From: Bacillota bacterium
GTDB lineage: Bacteria; Bacillota; Clostridia; Christensenellales; CAG-138
Length of the DNA stretch: 57,734 nt
Direction of reading: 5' to 3'
Assembly: GCA_023399275.1 (NCBI GenBank)
Contig: JAEWQH010000038.1
Coordinates: 1-57,734 of the forward strand
This document shows, piece by piece, positions 16,581 to 24,695 of the stretch (the stretch's first letter is position 1; each line of letters opens with the position of its first letter). The notes below the pieces were generated by a model. It had not been told where the DNA came from, did not search any database, and saw only the letters and a program-made list of their open reading frames with translations. The position numbers and the translations under genes are program-made.

Positions 16581-18077
16581 TTACTTTCCCACCCGGACGT
16601 ATTCGACGCCCAGCAGCTGCGCCACCTTCTCAAACAGCGCCGCATTGTGGCCGATGCTCATCGCGCAGTGATGCGTCGGCGCGGCCTGAAACCACTCGTC
16701 CATATACGCGTCGAGATCCATGCCGAAGTCCACGTGCGTCTGCGAATTGCCGATGGTAAGGATATCGTATTTCTTGGCGACGCCTTCGCTGGCGATAAAG
16801 CGAAGATTCCCGTTTCGCAGCTGGGTCACGCCCAGCATGGTGACCGGCCCGTTGATGACGTTCGCTTCCACGGAGATGCCGGAGCCCTTCTTGCCATGGT
16901 ACACGCCGAGCCCCCGCAGCATCGGCTTCCCATCCGAAATCGAGATGTGAAACGGTCCGTCATGCCCCAGCAGCATGGTGTTGCGCACGTAGTCCATGGC
17001 AACGATCTCGCAAAAGCTGCCGCCCTTTTCCAGAACATCGCAGATCTTCATGGCGACGTCGGTCTTGATATCGCCTTCCCCCGCGCAGGGCACGCCCTTT
17101 GCCGTAAGCAACGAATGCCCCACGATGAAGCCGGACTGCACCTGCTCGTAATGATTGTCGTCGCTGCCATGATAGTAGTAGCTCAGCGCGTCGAGACCGT
17201 AGGCCTCCACCATGCGCTCTTGCGCGGCAGCGACGGTTGCAGACCAGTCGAGCTGCTCATCCGTCGGCGCCTTGACGCGCGGGTCGGACGGCGAATCGCC
17301 GGAGATTTCGAAGAAGGTCTCGATCTCGCGCCGCTTCTCCTCCACCTCCTGCGGAGTTACCGCGTGAAGGCTGCGATCGAGGTCGCACATCTCCAGCAGT
17401 TCCACATGCAGCCCCAGCTGGCTCTGCAGCATCGTGAAATCACTGTACATATCCAGCATGCCGGAGTAGTTGTTGCCGAGGAAACCGAAGCGCGCGTGCT
17501 GCAGCGCGCGCTTGACGCCCGCCGCACGTACCCACTGCTCGATTTCCGCCCAGGCGCGCTTTGCCTGCGGCATGCCGGCGGTCACCTCGTCCGCGGCGCT
17601 GATCGCCGGGGTCTCCTCGAGGCCGAGCAGCCCGTTGATGACGCGCAGCTGGAGGCCCGCCCGCTCAAAGGCGTTCACCGCCTCGGGGATCGGGCAGCCG
17701 ACGCAGTGCGCGAGCCACTCGCCCGTGTTCGTCTTGGCGTACGCCATCTGCGCCGCGGGCTGCAGGTTGAGCATCACGGCCGGCGCCTTGCAGATCTGGT
17801 GGACCGGCAGTGCGCAGGCGCTCGTGAAATATGTGCCCGAGTGCGCGAGGATGATATCCACATTGTGCGCGTTGAAGAATTCGCCCGCGTCCCGCGCCGC
17901 GGTCTCGGAGTCGACCAGGCCGAAGTTGCAGACCTCGCCCCACTGGCTCACGCGGCGTTCGATAAACGCGTTATAGCCCAAAATGCGGTCTTTTAGCCCC
18001 GCAAACTGGCTCCAATATGCCTGCAGGCCGGCGCTGTAGAGCCCAACGCGCGCGCGCCTGGTTTCTTTCTTTTTCAT
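16581..18077 (-). CDS. L-arabinose/L-fucose isomerase family protein
   Basis: 498 residues, the size of aldose isomerases of the AraA/FucI superfamily. These use a metal site of two Glu and two His to convert aldoses to ketoses. Candidate ligand segments are PCAGEGDIKT and LGHDGPFHIS, plus the C-terminal APTHHCAMSIGHN. The exact sugar is not readable. The start MKKKETRRARVG is chosen for its GGGGAG site; the longer frame upstream lacks one. It ends the operon after the rhamnose-type ABC transporter. RhaA is encoded separately, so this may serve a second sugar such as L-fucose, D-arabinose or L-arabinose. Confidence 0.75.
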   Translation of the reverse strand: MKKKETRRARVGLYSAGLQAYWSQFAGLKDRILGYNAFIERRVSQWGEVCNFGLVDSETAARDAGEFFNAHNVDIILAHSGTYFTSACALPVHQICKAPAVMLNLQPAAQMAYAKTNTGEWLAHCVGCPIPEAVNAFERAGLQLRVINGLLGLEETPAISAADEVTAGMPQAKRAWAEIEQWVRAAGVKRALQHARFGFLGNNYSGMLDMYSDFTMLQSQLGLHVELLEMCDLDRSLHAVTPQEVEEKRREIETFFEISGDSPSDPRVKAPTDEQLDWSATVAAAQERMVEAYGLDALSYYYHGSDDNHYEQVQSGFIVGHSLLTAKGVPCAGEGDIKTDVAMKICDVLEKGGSFCEIVAMDYVRNTMLLGHDGPFHISISDGKPMLRGLGVYHGKKGSGISVEANVINGPVTMLGVTQLRNGNLRFIASEGVAKKYDILTIGNSQTHVDFGMDLDAYMDEWFQAAPTHHCAMSIGHNAALFEKVAQLLGVEYVRVGK

Positions 18078-18197
18078 AATCTCCCCTCTTCCTCTCGTCA
18101 TGGAGTGTGATGGTTGGGTGTGGTTCGATTTCGGTGTCGTCCATTCGGGTTTGCAAAAAAGCACCGTCGGCCGGGAAAAAGATCGCTGGAAACAGCC

Positions 18198-18223
18198 GGG
18201 GGCAGGCAAGACTGCCTGCCCCC
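18198..18223 (-). other. mRNA stem-loop after the binding-protein gene
   Basis: A perfect 11-bp stem (GGGGGCAGGCA) with a 4-nt loop and no adjacent U-run. In ABC operons such hairpins after the binding-protein gene often protect the upstream message and limit read-through, giving excess binding protein. That role is inferred. Confidence 0.55.
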
Positions 18224-18248
18224 CGCGTGCAACAGTACCGTGTTTCGC

Positions 18249-19298
18249 TTAGTAGACGGTCTTCCACTCCGCGATATTCTCGGCGTTGAACTCGAATGGC
18301 GGCCCAATGATGATCTCCGTGCCGCCGTCGCCCGCTTCGGTGACGGTGTAGGTGGTACCATTGGCGGCGGTGAAGCTCTGGCCGAGCTCGCCGGTCAGGC
18401 TGCCGTTGACCATATCAACCAGCGCATAGGCTGCAACGCGGCCCACATCGATGGGGTTCCAGAGGAACATGTACGGGCAGGCGACGCTGCCTTCGCCCAT
18501 GAACTCCGCCATCTCGGACGGGAGGCCGAGGCCGGTCACGATGACCTTGCCCTGCAGGCCCGCGTCGGTGACGACCTTGGAGGCGGCGGCGATGCCAACC
18601 GTCGTCGGCGCGCAGATGACCTTCAGATCCGGGTAGTTCTGCAGCAGAGCCTGCGTCTGGTCGACGGACTTCTGATACTCGTCGTCGCCGTAAGCAACCT
18701 CAACGAGGTTCAGCTTGCTGTACGCGTCGCCTTTCATGATCTCCTTCTGGGCCTCGATCCAGGCGTTCTGGTTGGAGGCGGTGGACGTAGCGGACAGGAT
18801 CGCCCAGTCGCCTTCGCCGCCGGTCAGGTCAAGCACGGCATCGGCCAGCGCCTGCGCAACTTCCTGTACGCCGGCCTGGTTGATGTGGGTCATGCGGCTC
18901 GCCGGGTTGACGGAGGAATCCAGCGAAACGACCTTGATACCCGCGTCCATCGCGGCCTTGAGGGCGGTCTCCAGCGCGTCCGGATCGTTCGCCGCAACGG
19001 CGATACCGTCCACACCCTGCGCAACCAGCTCGTTGATCAGCGTGATCTGCGCTTCTGCGGTGATTTCGGCCGGGTGCTTGATGATCGCCGTGTAGCCGGC
19101 GGCCGTGATGGCCTCTTCAAAACCGGAGGCCTCTCTCTCGTTGTAGGGGTTGCCGGCAGACTTGGTGATGATGGCATAGGTCTGTGCCGCGTCGCCGGAT
19201 GCCGCGCTCGTGTCCGCCGTATCCGCCGCGGGCTGCGAGCAGGCAACCAGGGCAAATACCGTGAGCAGGCTGAGTACGATTGCAATCAGTTTCTTCAT
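18249..19298 (-). CDS. rhaS: Rhamnose-type ABC transporter substrate-binding lipoprotein
   Basis: 349 residues. Signal peptide with lipobox LVAC, lipid-anchored Cys20, then a Thr/Ala-rich linker. The rest is a periplasmic-binding-protein type I fold (RbsB/RhaS family) with VDGIAVAANDPDALE and VIVTGLGLPSEM. The C-terminus (PPFEFNAENIAEWKTVY) is typical of RhaS rhamnose receptors. The start MKKLIAIVL follows a GGAAGGGA site. It captures the sugar outside the membrane and delivers it to the two permeases encoded upstream. Confidence 0.85.
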   Translation of the reverse strand: MKKLIAIVLSLLTVFALVACSQPAADTADTSAASGDAAQTYAIITKSAGNPYNEREASGFEEAITAAGYTAIIKHPAEITAEAQITLINELVAQGVDGIAVAANDPDALETALKAAMDAGIKVVSLDSSVNPASRMTHINQAGVQEVAQALADAVLDLTGGEGDWAILSATSTASNQNAWIEAQKEIMKGDAYSKLNLVEVAYGDDEYQKSVDQTQALLQNYPDLKVICAPTTVGIAAASKVVTDAGLQGKVIVTGLGLPSEMAEFMGEGSVACPYMFLWNPIDVGRVAAYALVDMVNGSLTGELGQSFTAANGTTYTVTEAGDGGTEIIIGPPFEFNAENIAEWKTVY

Positions 19299-19587
19299 GG
19301 TTTGATTCCCTTCCTTTTTGTTTTTTATATGAACACCGTTTGGGTGCGCATATCGGAGGATCCGCATTTGCGGGGTTTGTCCCGGCCTGCGTTTCGGAGC
19401 GTGCTTCGGGGATTGCACTGCGCCGGCCGGACACGTTTTTTCGCGTTTTGGGGATTACGAGTCAAAAGCCCCGTTGTCCGGCGCGACTCGTTCGGTTTGT
19501 TCTGCCCCGTCCGCGCGGGGTCCTTTTGTCGGTTCAGGTCGGTTCCGGTGTGCCTCTGTCCGGCTCGCGCGGCGGGTGTCCGCCGCG
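19299..19587 (-). other. 289-nt gap between permease and binding-protein genes
   Basis: Unusually long for an internal gap. It starts with the stem-loop at the permease stop and is otherwise GC-rich with no gene. Internal promoter activity for the binding protein is possible, but no clear -35/-10 pair was found. Confidence 0.3.
19568..19587 (-). other. Stem-loop directly after the permease stop
   Basis: Perfect 8-bp stem CGCGGCGG/CCGCCGCG with a 4-nt loop, abutting the stop codon. There is no U-run. It may protect the 3' end of the upstream message after processing. Confidence 0.45.
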
Positions 19588-20613
19588 TCAGCAGCTCTTT
19601 GCCGAGGGTTTGGCGAGTTTGTCTGCGCTTCTCTGCAGGCGGATATTCGGTATGGTGACGACAATGATCAGGATAGCGCCGATGATCATCAGTATGGTTT
19701 GCGAGTTGACGTTGATCAGCCCCAGGCCGTATTTGAGCAGGCCGATGGTGAAGATCGAGATGACCGTGCCGGGGAAGTTGCCCTTGCCGCCCGCGGTCGA
19801 GATGCCGCCGAGCACCACCATGGAGATGGCCTCCAGCTCATAGCCCGTGGCGATGTCGGAGCGGACGGTTCCCATCCAGCTGGAATAGTAGATCGCCGAG
19901 ATCCCGCAGACGAGGCCGACAAGCGTGAAGCTGATCAGGCGGATCGCCTGCACGGGGATGCCGGAGTATTGCGCGACCACGCGGCTGTTGCCGATGGCGT
20001 AGAGGTAGCGGCCGAAGGTCGTCTTGTGCAGCACAAAGCCAAATACGACCGCCAGCACGCAAAAGACAATAAAGATGTACGGCACAACGCCGAGTCTGGC
20101 GTAATACAGGTTGTAAAACCACTTGACGTTCTGCATCCCGCCCGCGCTCTGCGAGCCGAGGATCATCTCCGCGATGCCGCGGTAGAGCGTCATGGTGCCG
20201 AGCGTAACGATCATGGACGCAAGCTCTGTAAACCGCGTGAGGATGATGCCGTTGACGAGTCCGCAGAGCGTGCCGCAAAGCAGCGCGATGGCCACCGCGG
20301 CGCCCATCGGCAGCCCCGCATTGTACGCTACGCCCAGCAGCGTTGCGCTGAGCGCGACCGTCGAGCCGACGGAGAGGTCGATGTCGCCCAACACGAGGAT
20401 ATACGCCATGGGAAACGCGATGAAGCCCTTGACGAGAAACGTGCTGATGGCCGTAAACAGATTGGACGCGTTGAGGTAGTTCTTCGAGATGCTGGCGTTC
20501 ATGATGTTCACCGCAACAAACAGCAGGATCAGCAGCGTTTCCCAGCGGAAAAAGAGGGCCTTGAACGACTTTTCTTTTGCGATGACGATGTTTCGTTTGG
20601 TTTGGGTAGACAT
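19588..20613 (-). CDS. ABC sugar transporter permease (RhaQ/RhaP-like)
   Basis: 341 residues, RbsC/BPD_transp_2 family, with about 8-10 membrane segments. It contains YILVLGDIDLSVGSTVALSA, the family signature, and a C-terminal loop VVLGGISTAGGKGNFPGTV that contacts the ATPase. The start MSTQTKRNIVIAKEK is fixed by the GGGAG site; it begins 2 nt after the partner permease stops. The two permeases probably form a heterodimer. Confidence 0.85.
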   Translation of the reverse strand: MSTQTKRNIVIAKEKSFKALFFRWETLLILLFVAVNIMNASISKNYLNASNLFTAISTFLVKGFIAFPMAYILVLGDIDLSVGSTVALSATLLGVAYNAGLPMGAAVAIALLCGTLCGLVNGIILTRFTELASMIVTLGTMTLYRGIAEMILGSQSAGGMQNVKWFYNLYYARLGVVPYIFIVFCVLAVVFGFVLHKTTFGRYLYAIGNSRVVAQYSGIPVQAIRLISFTLVGLVCGISAIYYSSWMGTVRSDIATGYELEAISMVVLGGISTAGGKGNFPGTVISIFTIGLLKYGLGLINVNSQTILMIIGAILIIVVTIPNIRLQRSADKLAKPSAKSC

Positions 20614-20615
20614 GG

Positions 20616-21623
20616 TCAGATCTCCCTCTCTTTCAGGGCGTTTTTCAGCATGACCCGCTGTGTGAGCACGTTGATGATGATCGCGGTCAGGATGATCAGG
20701 CCCTTGATGGCCGTCTGCCAGAATTGCGAAACGCCGATGAGCGGCAGCGCCTTTCCGATGACCGCCATGGTCAGCGCGCCGAGCAACACGCCGACAACGC
20801 TGCCCTGGCCGCCGTTGAGGCTCACGCCGCCGATGACGCAGGCTGCGATGACGTCCATCTCCATGCCCATGCCCATATCGCTCTGCGCGCTTGCGTAGAG
20901 CGCGGTATACATGGCCCCGGTCAGCCCGGCGAACGCGCCCGCCATGCTGTAAACGACAAACTTGATCAGGTTGATGTTGATACCACTGATCGCCGCCGCC
21001 TCCGGATTGGAGCCGACCGCGTAGATGCGCCGCCCGAACCGCGACCACTTCATGACCACGAAGAACACGGCGTAGCAGACGATGGCGATGAAGACGAGGT
21101 TGTTGACCAGCCCGAAGGAGAGCGTGTTAGTCTGCGCAAACTGCTTGAACGCGCTTTGAAACTGATACGCCGAAACCCAGCGGCTTCCGGAGACGATGTA
21201 GGTGGCGCCGCGGAAGATGTTGGTCAGGCCAAGCGTCGCGATGATCGGCAGCACCTTGCCCTGCGTGATGACCACGCCTACGAGCATGCCGCAGAGCGTG
21301 CCGATGCCGATGCTGACAAGGAACATCACGAGCGTTGAGGAATAGACGCCGTCGCGCATCATCAAAGATGCGCACATGCCGGAAAACGCCAGCGAAGAGG
21401 CCACGGAGATGTCGATGCCGCCGATGAGCAGCACGCTCATCATCCCCAGCGAAAGCGTGATGGTCGTGGAGTAGTTTTTGAGCATATCGTTGAGGGTCTT
21501 CGCGGTAAGAAACGAGTCGTTGCGCAGCTGTATGCCAACGCAGAGAACCGCGAGCACCAGAAACAGGCTGAGTTCGCGCGAGCTTTTGATCTTTTTGAGA
21601 AAACGTCCCGATCGATTCAACAT
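20616..21623 (-). CDS. ABC sugar transporter permease (RhaP/RhaQ-like)
   Basis: 335 residues, the second RbsC-type permease, with GGIDISVASSLAFSGM and the ATPase-contact loop IGGVSLNGGQGSVVGVLLGA. It is clearly homologous to, but different from, the next gene, fitting rhamnose ABC systems, which use two permeases. Lies 10 nt after the ATPase gene. Confidence 0.85.
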   Translation of the reverse strand: MLNRSGRFLKKIKSSRELSLFLVLAVLCVGIQLRNDSFLTAKTLNDMLKNYSTTITLSLGMMSVLLIGGIDISVASSLAFSGMCASLMMRDGVYSSTLVMFLVSIGIGTLCGMLVGVVITQGKVLPIIATLGLTNIFRGATYIVSGSRWVSAYQFQSAFKQFAQTNTLSFGLVNNLVFIAIVCYAVFFVVMKWSRFGRRIYAVGSNPEAAAISGININLIKFVVYSMAGAFAGLTGAMYTALYASAQSDMGMGMEMDVIAACVIGGVSLNGGQGSVVGVLLGALTMAVIGKALPLIGVSQFWQTAIKGLIILTAIIINVLTQRVMLKNALKEREI

Positions 21624-21633
21624 GCTTCTCTCC

Positions 21634-23139
21634 TTATGCGTGGGCGGCGTGGCTATGCTTGGCCATAGCCAGCTCGAGAATCTTTTCCTGAGAAGCGTCT
21701 ACGCGCCCCAGCTCACCGGTTACCCTTCCGTCGCACATGACGTATACGCGGTCGCTCATGCCGAGGATCTCCGGCATCTCGGAGGAGACCATGATGATCG
21801 CAAGCCCCTGCTTGGCAAGCTCGCCCATGATCTCGTAGATCGCCGCCTTTGCGCCGACGTCTACGCCTTTGGTCGGCTCGTCCATGATCAGGAGCTTCAG
21901 CTCGCTGCCGAGCGCCTTTGCCACGACGACCTTTTGCTGGTTCCCGCCGGAAAGGGAACTGGCCTTGTCAAAGATGGTCACCGCCTTGACATCCACACTT
22001 TCGGCGAGCTTTTTAGCAGCGACGTTTTCCACCTTTTCGTTGGTGACGTGGCGGTTTGCGTATTTCTTCAGCTCCGGCAGCGTGATATTCGCGCCGATGC
22101 CCCAGTCCAGAATCAGCCCGCATTCCTGGCGGTCCTCGGTCAGCAGGCCGATGCCGCGGCGCATGGCGTCCTGCGGCTTGCGGATATGGATCTCCTTGCC
22201 CTCGAAGAGGATCCTGCCGGAGTCATAGCGCTCGACGCCAAAGAGCGTCTGCATCACCTCCGTGCGTCCCGCGCCGACCAGGCCGGTGAAGCCCACGATC
22301 TCGCCGGCGTGCACGCTGAACGATACATCGTGAAAATAGCCCGTGCGGCTGAGGTGCTCCAGGCGGAGAACCTCCTTTCCGATTTTGACCTCGGGCTTGG
22401 GAAAGAGCTCCTTGATCTCGCGGCCGACCATCGCCTTGATGAGCTCCGGCGGCGTGATCTTATCCACATCGTAGGTGCCGATGTAGTGCGCATCCCGAAA
22501 TACCGTCACCCGCGAAGCCAGGCGATACATGTCCTCAAGCCGGTGCGAAATGAAGATGATGGACTTGCCGTCGTCGCGCAGCTTTTCGCTGAGGCGATAG
22601 AGCTCCTCGGATTCACCCCGCGTCAGCGCCGCGGTCGGCTCGTCCATGATGATGATGCGCGCGTCCATCGAGAGCGCCTTGGCGATCTCGACCATCTGCT
22701 GCTGCGCGACCGAGAGCGAGCTCATCAACGCCGAGGAGGAGAACTCCGCGTTCAGGCGCTGCAGCAACGCGTCCGCACGCCTGTGCATCTCCTTCCATTG
22801 GATGAAGCCGCCCTTGACAAACTCGTGCCCCATGAAGATATTCTCCGCAACGCTCAGGTGCGGATAGCTGGTCACGTGCTGGTAGATCGCGGCGATGCCG
22901 GCGCGCTGCGCGTCCAGCGGGGACTTGAAGTCCACCTGCTTGCCGTCGAGAAACATCGTGCCGCCGTCGGCGTGATGCACGCCGGTGATCACCTTGATAA
23001 ACGTGGATTTGCCCGCGCCATTTTCGCCCATGAGCGCGTGAATCTCGCCCGCCTTGAGCTGAAAATTCACGCCATCCAGCGCCTTTACGCCCGGGAAAAT
23101 CTTCGTGATGTTGCGAAGCTCCAGTATGTATTCCGACAT
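21634..23139 (-). CDS. Rhamnose-type sugar ABC transporter ATPase, two nucleotide-binding domains
   Basis: 501 residues with tandem ABC cassettes, as in RbsA/AraG. First cassette: Walker A GENGAGKST (residues 38-46), a degenerate signature LSVAQQQMVEIAKAL and Walker B IIIMDEPTAAL. Second cassette: GLVGAGRTE, a proper LSGGNQQKVVVAKAL and LLIMDEPTKGVD. As in the family, the cassettes are unequal. It powers the transporter with the two permeases and the RhaS-like receptor encoded downstream. Confidence 0.9.
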   Translation of the reverse strand: MSEYILELRNITKIFPGVKALDGVNFQLKAGEIHALMGENGAGKSTFIKVITGVHHADGGTMFLDGKQVDFKSPLDAQRAGIAAIYQHVTSYPHLSVAENIFMGHEFVKGGFIQWKEMHRRADALLQRLNAEFSSSALMSSLSVAQQQMVEIAKALSMDARIIIMDEPTAALTRGESEELYRLSEKLRDDGKSIIFISHRLEDMYRLASRVTVFRDAHYIGTYDVDKITPPELIKAMVGREIKELFPKPEVKIGKEVLRLEHLSRTGYFHDVSFSVHAGEIVGFTGLVGAGRTEVMQTLFGVERYDSGRILFEGKEIHIRKPQDAMRRGIGLLTEDRQECGLILDWGIGANITLPELKKYANRHVTNEKVENVAAKKLAESVDVKAVTIFDKASSLSGGNQQKVVVAKALGSELKLLIMDEPTKGVDVGAKAAIYEIMGELAKQGLAIIMVSSEMPEILGMSDRVYVMCDGRVTGELGRVDASQEKILELAMAKHSHAAHA

Positions 23140-23196
23140 TGTGTTCCCTCCGAGATCCGTGGAAAATCTAAGGCCGCGGCGCGCCGCACAGGCCGT

Positions 23197-23511
23197 TCAG
23201 CCGTGCAGAAAGACCTGCCGAAGCATCTGCGGCTCGCCGGTCTGCGGATCGGTCGCCATGACCATGACATCCTTCATGTAGACGTTCCAGCGGGCGACGA
23301 CCTCGCTCTCACGCTGCACTCTGGCCGCGTGCTCGACGCTGTCGCACTCGTAGTAGCCGAAGAGCTCGTCCCCCACGCTCCAGATGGTGTAGTTGCGAAT
23401 TCCGGCTTCGTTGAGCACCTGCGTCATCTCCGGCCAGATGTTGTCGTGCCGGCGGACGTACTCATCCAGCATGCCGGGCAAAATGTGTGCTTTCCATGCG
23501 AAACGTTCCAT
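23197..23511 (-). CDS. rhaM: L-rhamnose mutarotase
   Basis: 104 residues, the same length as E. coli RhaM. Interconverts alpha and beta L-rhamnopyranose, supplying the anomer used by RhaA. The family segments EYVRRHDNIWPEM, IRNYTIWSVGDELFGYYEC and RWNVYMKDVM are present, with the active-site His and Tyr. An in-frame GTG three codons upstream exists, but the GGGTGA site suits the ATG of MERFAWK. First gene of the transport block, divergent from the AraC regulator. Confidence 0.92.
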   Translation of the reverse strand: MERFAWKAHILPGMLDEYVRRHDNIWPEMTQVLNEAGIRNYTIWSVGDELFGYYECDSVEHAARVQRESEVVARWNVYMKDVMVMATDPQTGEPQMLRQVFLHG

Positions 23512-23640
23512 TGTATTCACCCTACTTGAAATAGATTGCAGAATATTGGTATGATGGTATGGATGGTTTTAAAAAATGCCTTCAGGCGGTATGAACCGTA
23601 TACTTCTTCGAACTTGGACGGTAATTGATCTATTGCTATA

Positions 23641-23669
23641 AGAATATCCGTTAAAATTGGCGTTGTCAC
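23641..23669 (-). promoter_or_regulatory. Promoter of the rhaM-transport operon
   Basis: GTGACA, 17-bp spacer, TATTCT on the minus strand. Its -35 box overlaps that of the divergent regulator promoter, so one bound regulator could control both. Confidence 0.45.
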
Positions 23670-23690
23670 TTTCCAGAGTTGGCGTATCAT
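23663..23690 (+). promoter_or_regulatory. Promoter of the AraC-family regulator gene
   Basis: TTGTCA, 16-bp spacer, TATCAT about 27 bp before the start codon. Back-to-back with the rhaM promoter. Confidence 0.5.
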
Positions 23691-23716
23691 TACGGAATCT
23701 TGACAAGGAGAACCGC

Positions 23717-24631
23717 ATGACTCAGGTTTCACTCAGCTATCAGCTCGATCTGGATGAGCATTCCATCTGGATCACCGCCACACCCAGCCAGATCGCCAAG
23801 AGCTCCATCGTATACGTTCAGGAGCTCGGCGATTTTATCGCGGGGCAAAACTATTTCACGCGCCGCGCCAACCTGCCCTCTTACCTGATCAAATACTGCA
23901 TTTCGGGCGAAGGCCTTCTGGAGTACGAGGGCACCGTCTACACCGTCAAGCCCGGCCAGCTCTTTTGGATCGACTGCGAAAAGCCGCAGTACTACCGCAC
24001 ATCCCCCGAAAAAGGCGAGTGGCGCATCCTATGGGTGCATTTCTACGGGCAGACGGCAAAGGCGTACTATGAGCTCTTTCTCGCGCAAAACGGCGCAACC
24101 GCGCTGATGAATATCGACGCGGACGTCGCCGTACGCAGCACGCTGGAAAACCTCATCGGCCTCTACCGAAACGGGGACAACAACCTGCTCGACGACATCC
24201 AGGCTTCAGGGCTTCTGACCATGCTCATGACCCGCTGTATCAGCGCCGCGTCCAGCCGAAAGGAGGCCAGCCGCCTGCCGGAGTACATCGTGGACGTGCG
24301 CTCGTATATCAACGCGCACTACACGGAGCAGATCACGCTGGACGTGCTGAGCAAGAAGCTCTCTGTCAACAAGTTTTACATCCAGAAGCTCTTCAAGCGC
24401 TACATGGGCCTCTCGCCGAACGAATACCTGATCCAGACGCGGCTGACGCGCGCAAAGCAGCTGCTGCGCACCACAAAGCTCTCGATCAGCCAGGTCTCGA
24501 TGGACGTTGGCATCTCCAACATCGGGCACTTCATCAGCCTCTTCAAGCAGCACGAGGGCATCACGCCCGGCGCATACCGCCAAAGATGGTATCAGGGCAG
24601 CGAGCCCTCGCCGCTTGACGCGCTGGAGTGA
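23717..24631 (+). CDS. AraC-family transcriptional regulator
   Basis: 304 residues. The N-terminal half is a cupin-like sugar-sensing domain (TRRANLPSYLIKYCISGEGL, VYTVKPGQLFWIDC). The C-terminal hundred residues form the double helix-turn-helix: ITLDVLSKKLSVNKFYIQKL and ISQVSMDVGISNIGHFISLF, ending GITPGAYRQR. The start MTQVSLSYQ has an AAGGAG site. Lying between the transport and catabolic blocks, it is the likely rhamnose-responsive activator of one or both. Confidence 0.88.
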   Translation: MTQVSLSYQLDLDEHSIWITATPSQIAKSSIVYVQELGDFIAGQNYFTRRANLPSYLIKYCISGEGLLEYEGTVYTVKPGQLFWIDCEKPQYYRTSPEKGEWRILWVHFYGQTAKAYYELFLAQNGATALMNIDADVAVRSTLENLIGLYRNGDNNLLDDIQASGLLTMLMTRCISAASSRKEASRLPEYIVDVRSYINAHYTEQITLDVLSKKLSVNKFYIQKLFKRYMGLSPNEYLIQTRLTRAKQLLRTTKLSISQVSMDVGISNIGHFISLFKQHEGITPGAYRQRWYQGSEPSPLDALE

Positions 24632-24647
24632 GTTCTTTCGCTTTTTG

Positions 24648-24685
24648 AAAGGGATGACCCGTTTTTTTTGCGGGGCATCCCTTTT
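24648..24685. terminator. Bidirectional terminator between araC-type gene and dehydrogenase gene
   Basis: AAAGGGATG-A-CCCG pairs with CGGGGCATCCCTTT around a loop of eight T. U-rich sequence follows on either strand, so it can end both convergent transcripts. Confidence 0.75.
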
Positions 24686-24695
24686 GCGAGCTTCC

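Noticed and set aside
16227..17996. Plus-strand open frame of 589 codons
   Set aside because: Antisense to the sugar isomerase; shadow of third-position GC bias.
21478..23529. Plus-strand open frame of 683 codons
   Set aside because: Antisense to the rhamnose ABC ATPase and rhaM, with no ribosome site and no family resemblance.
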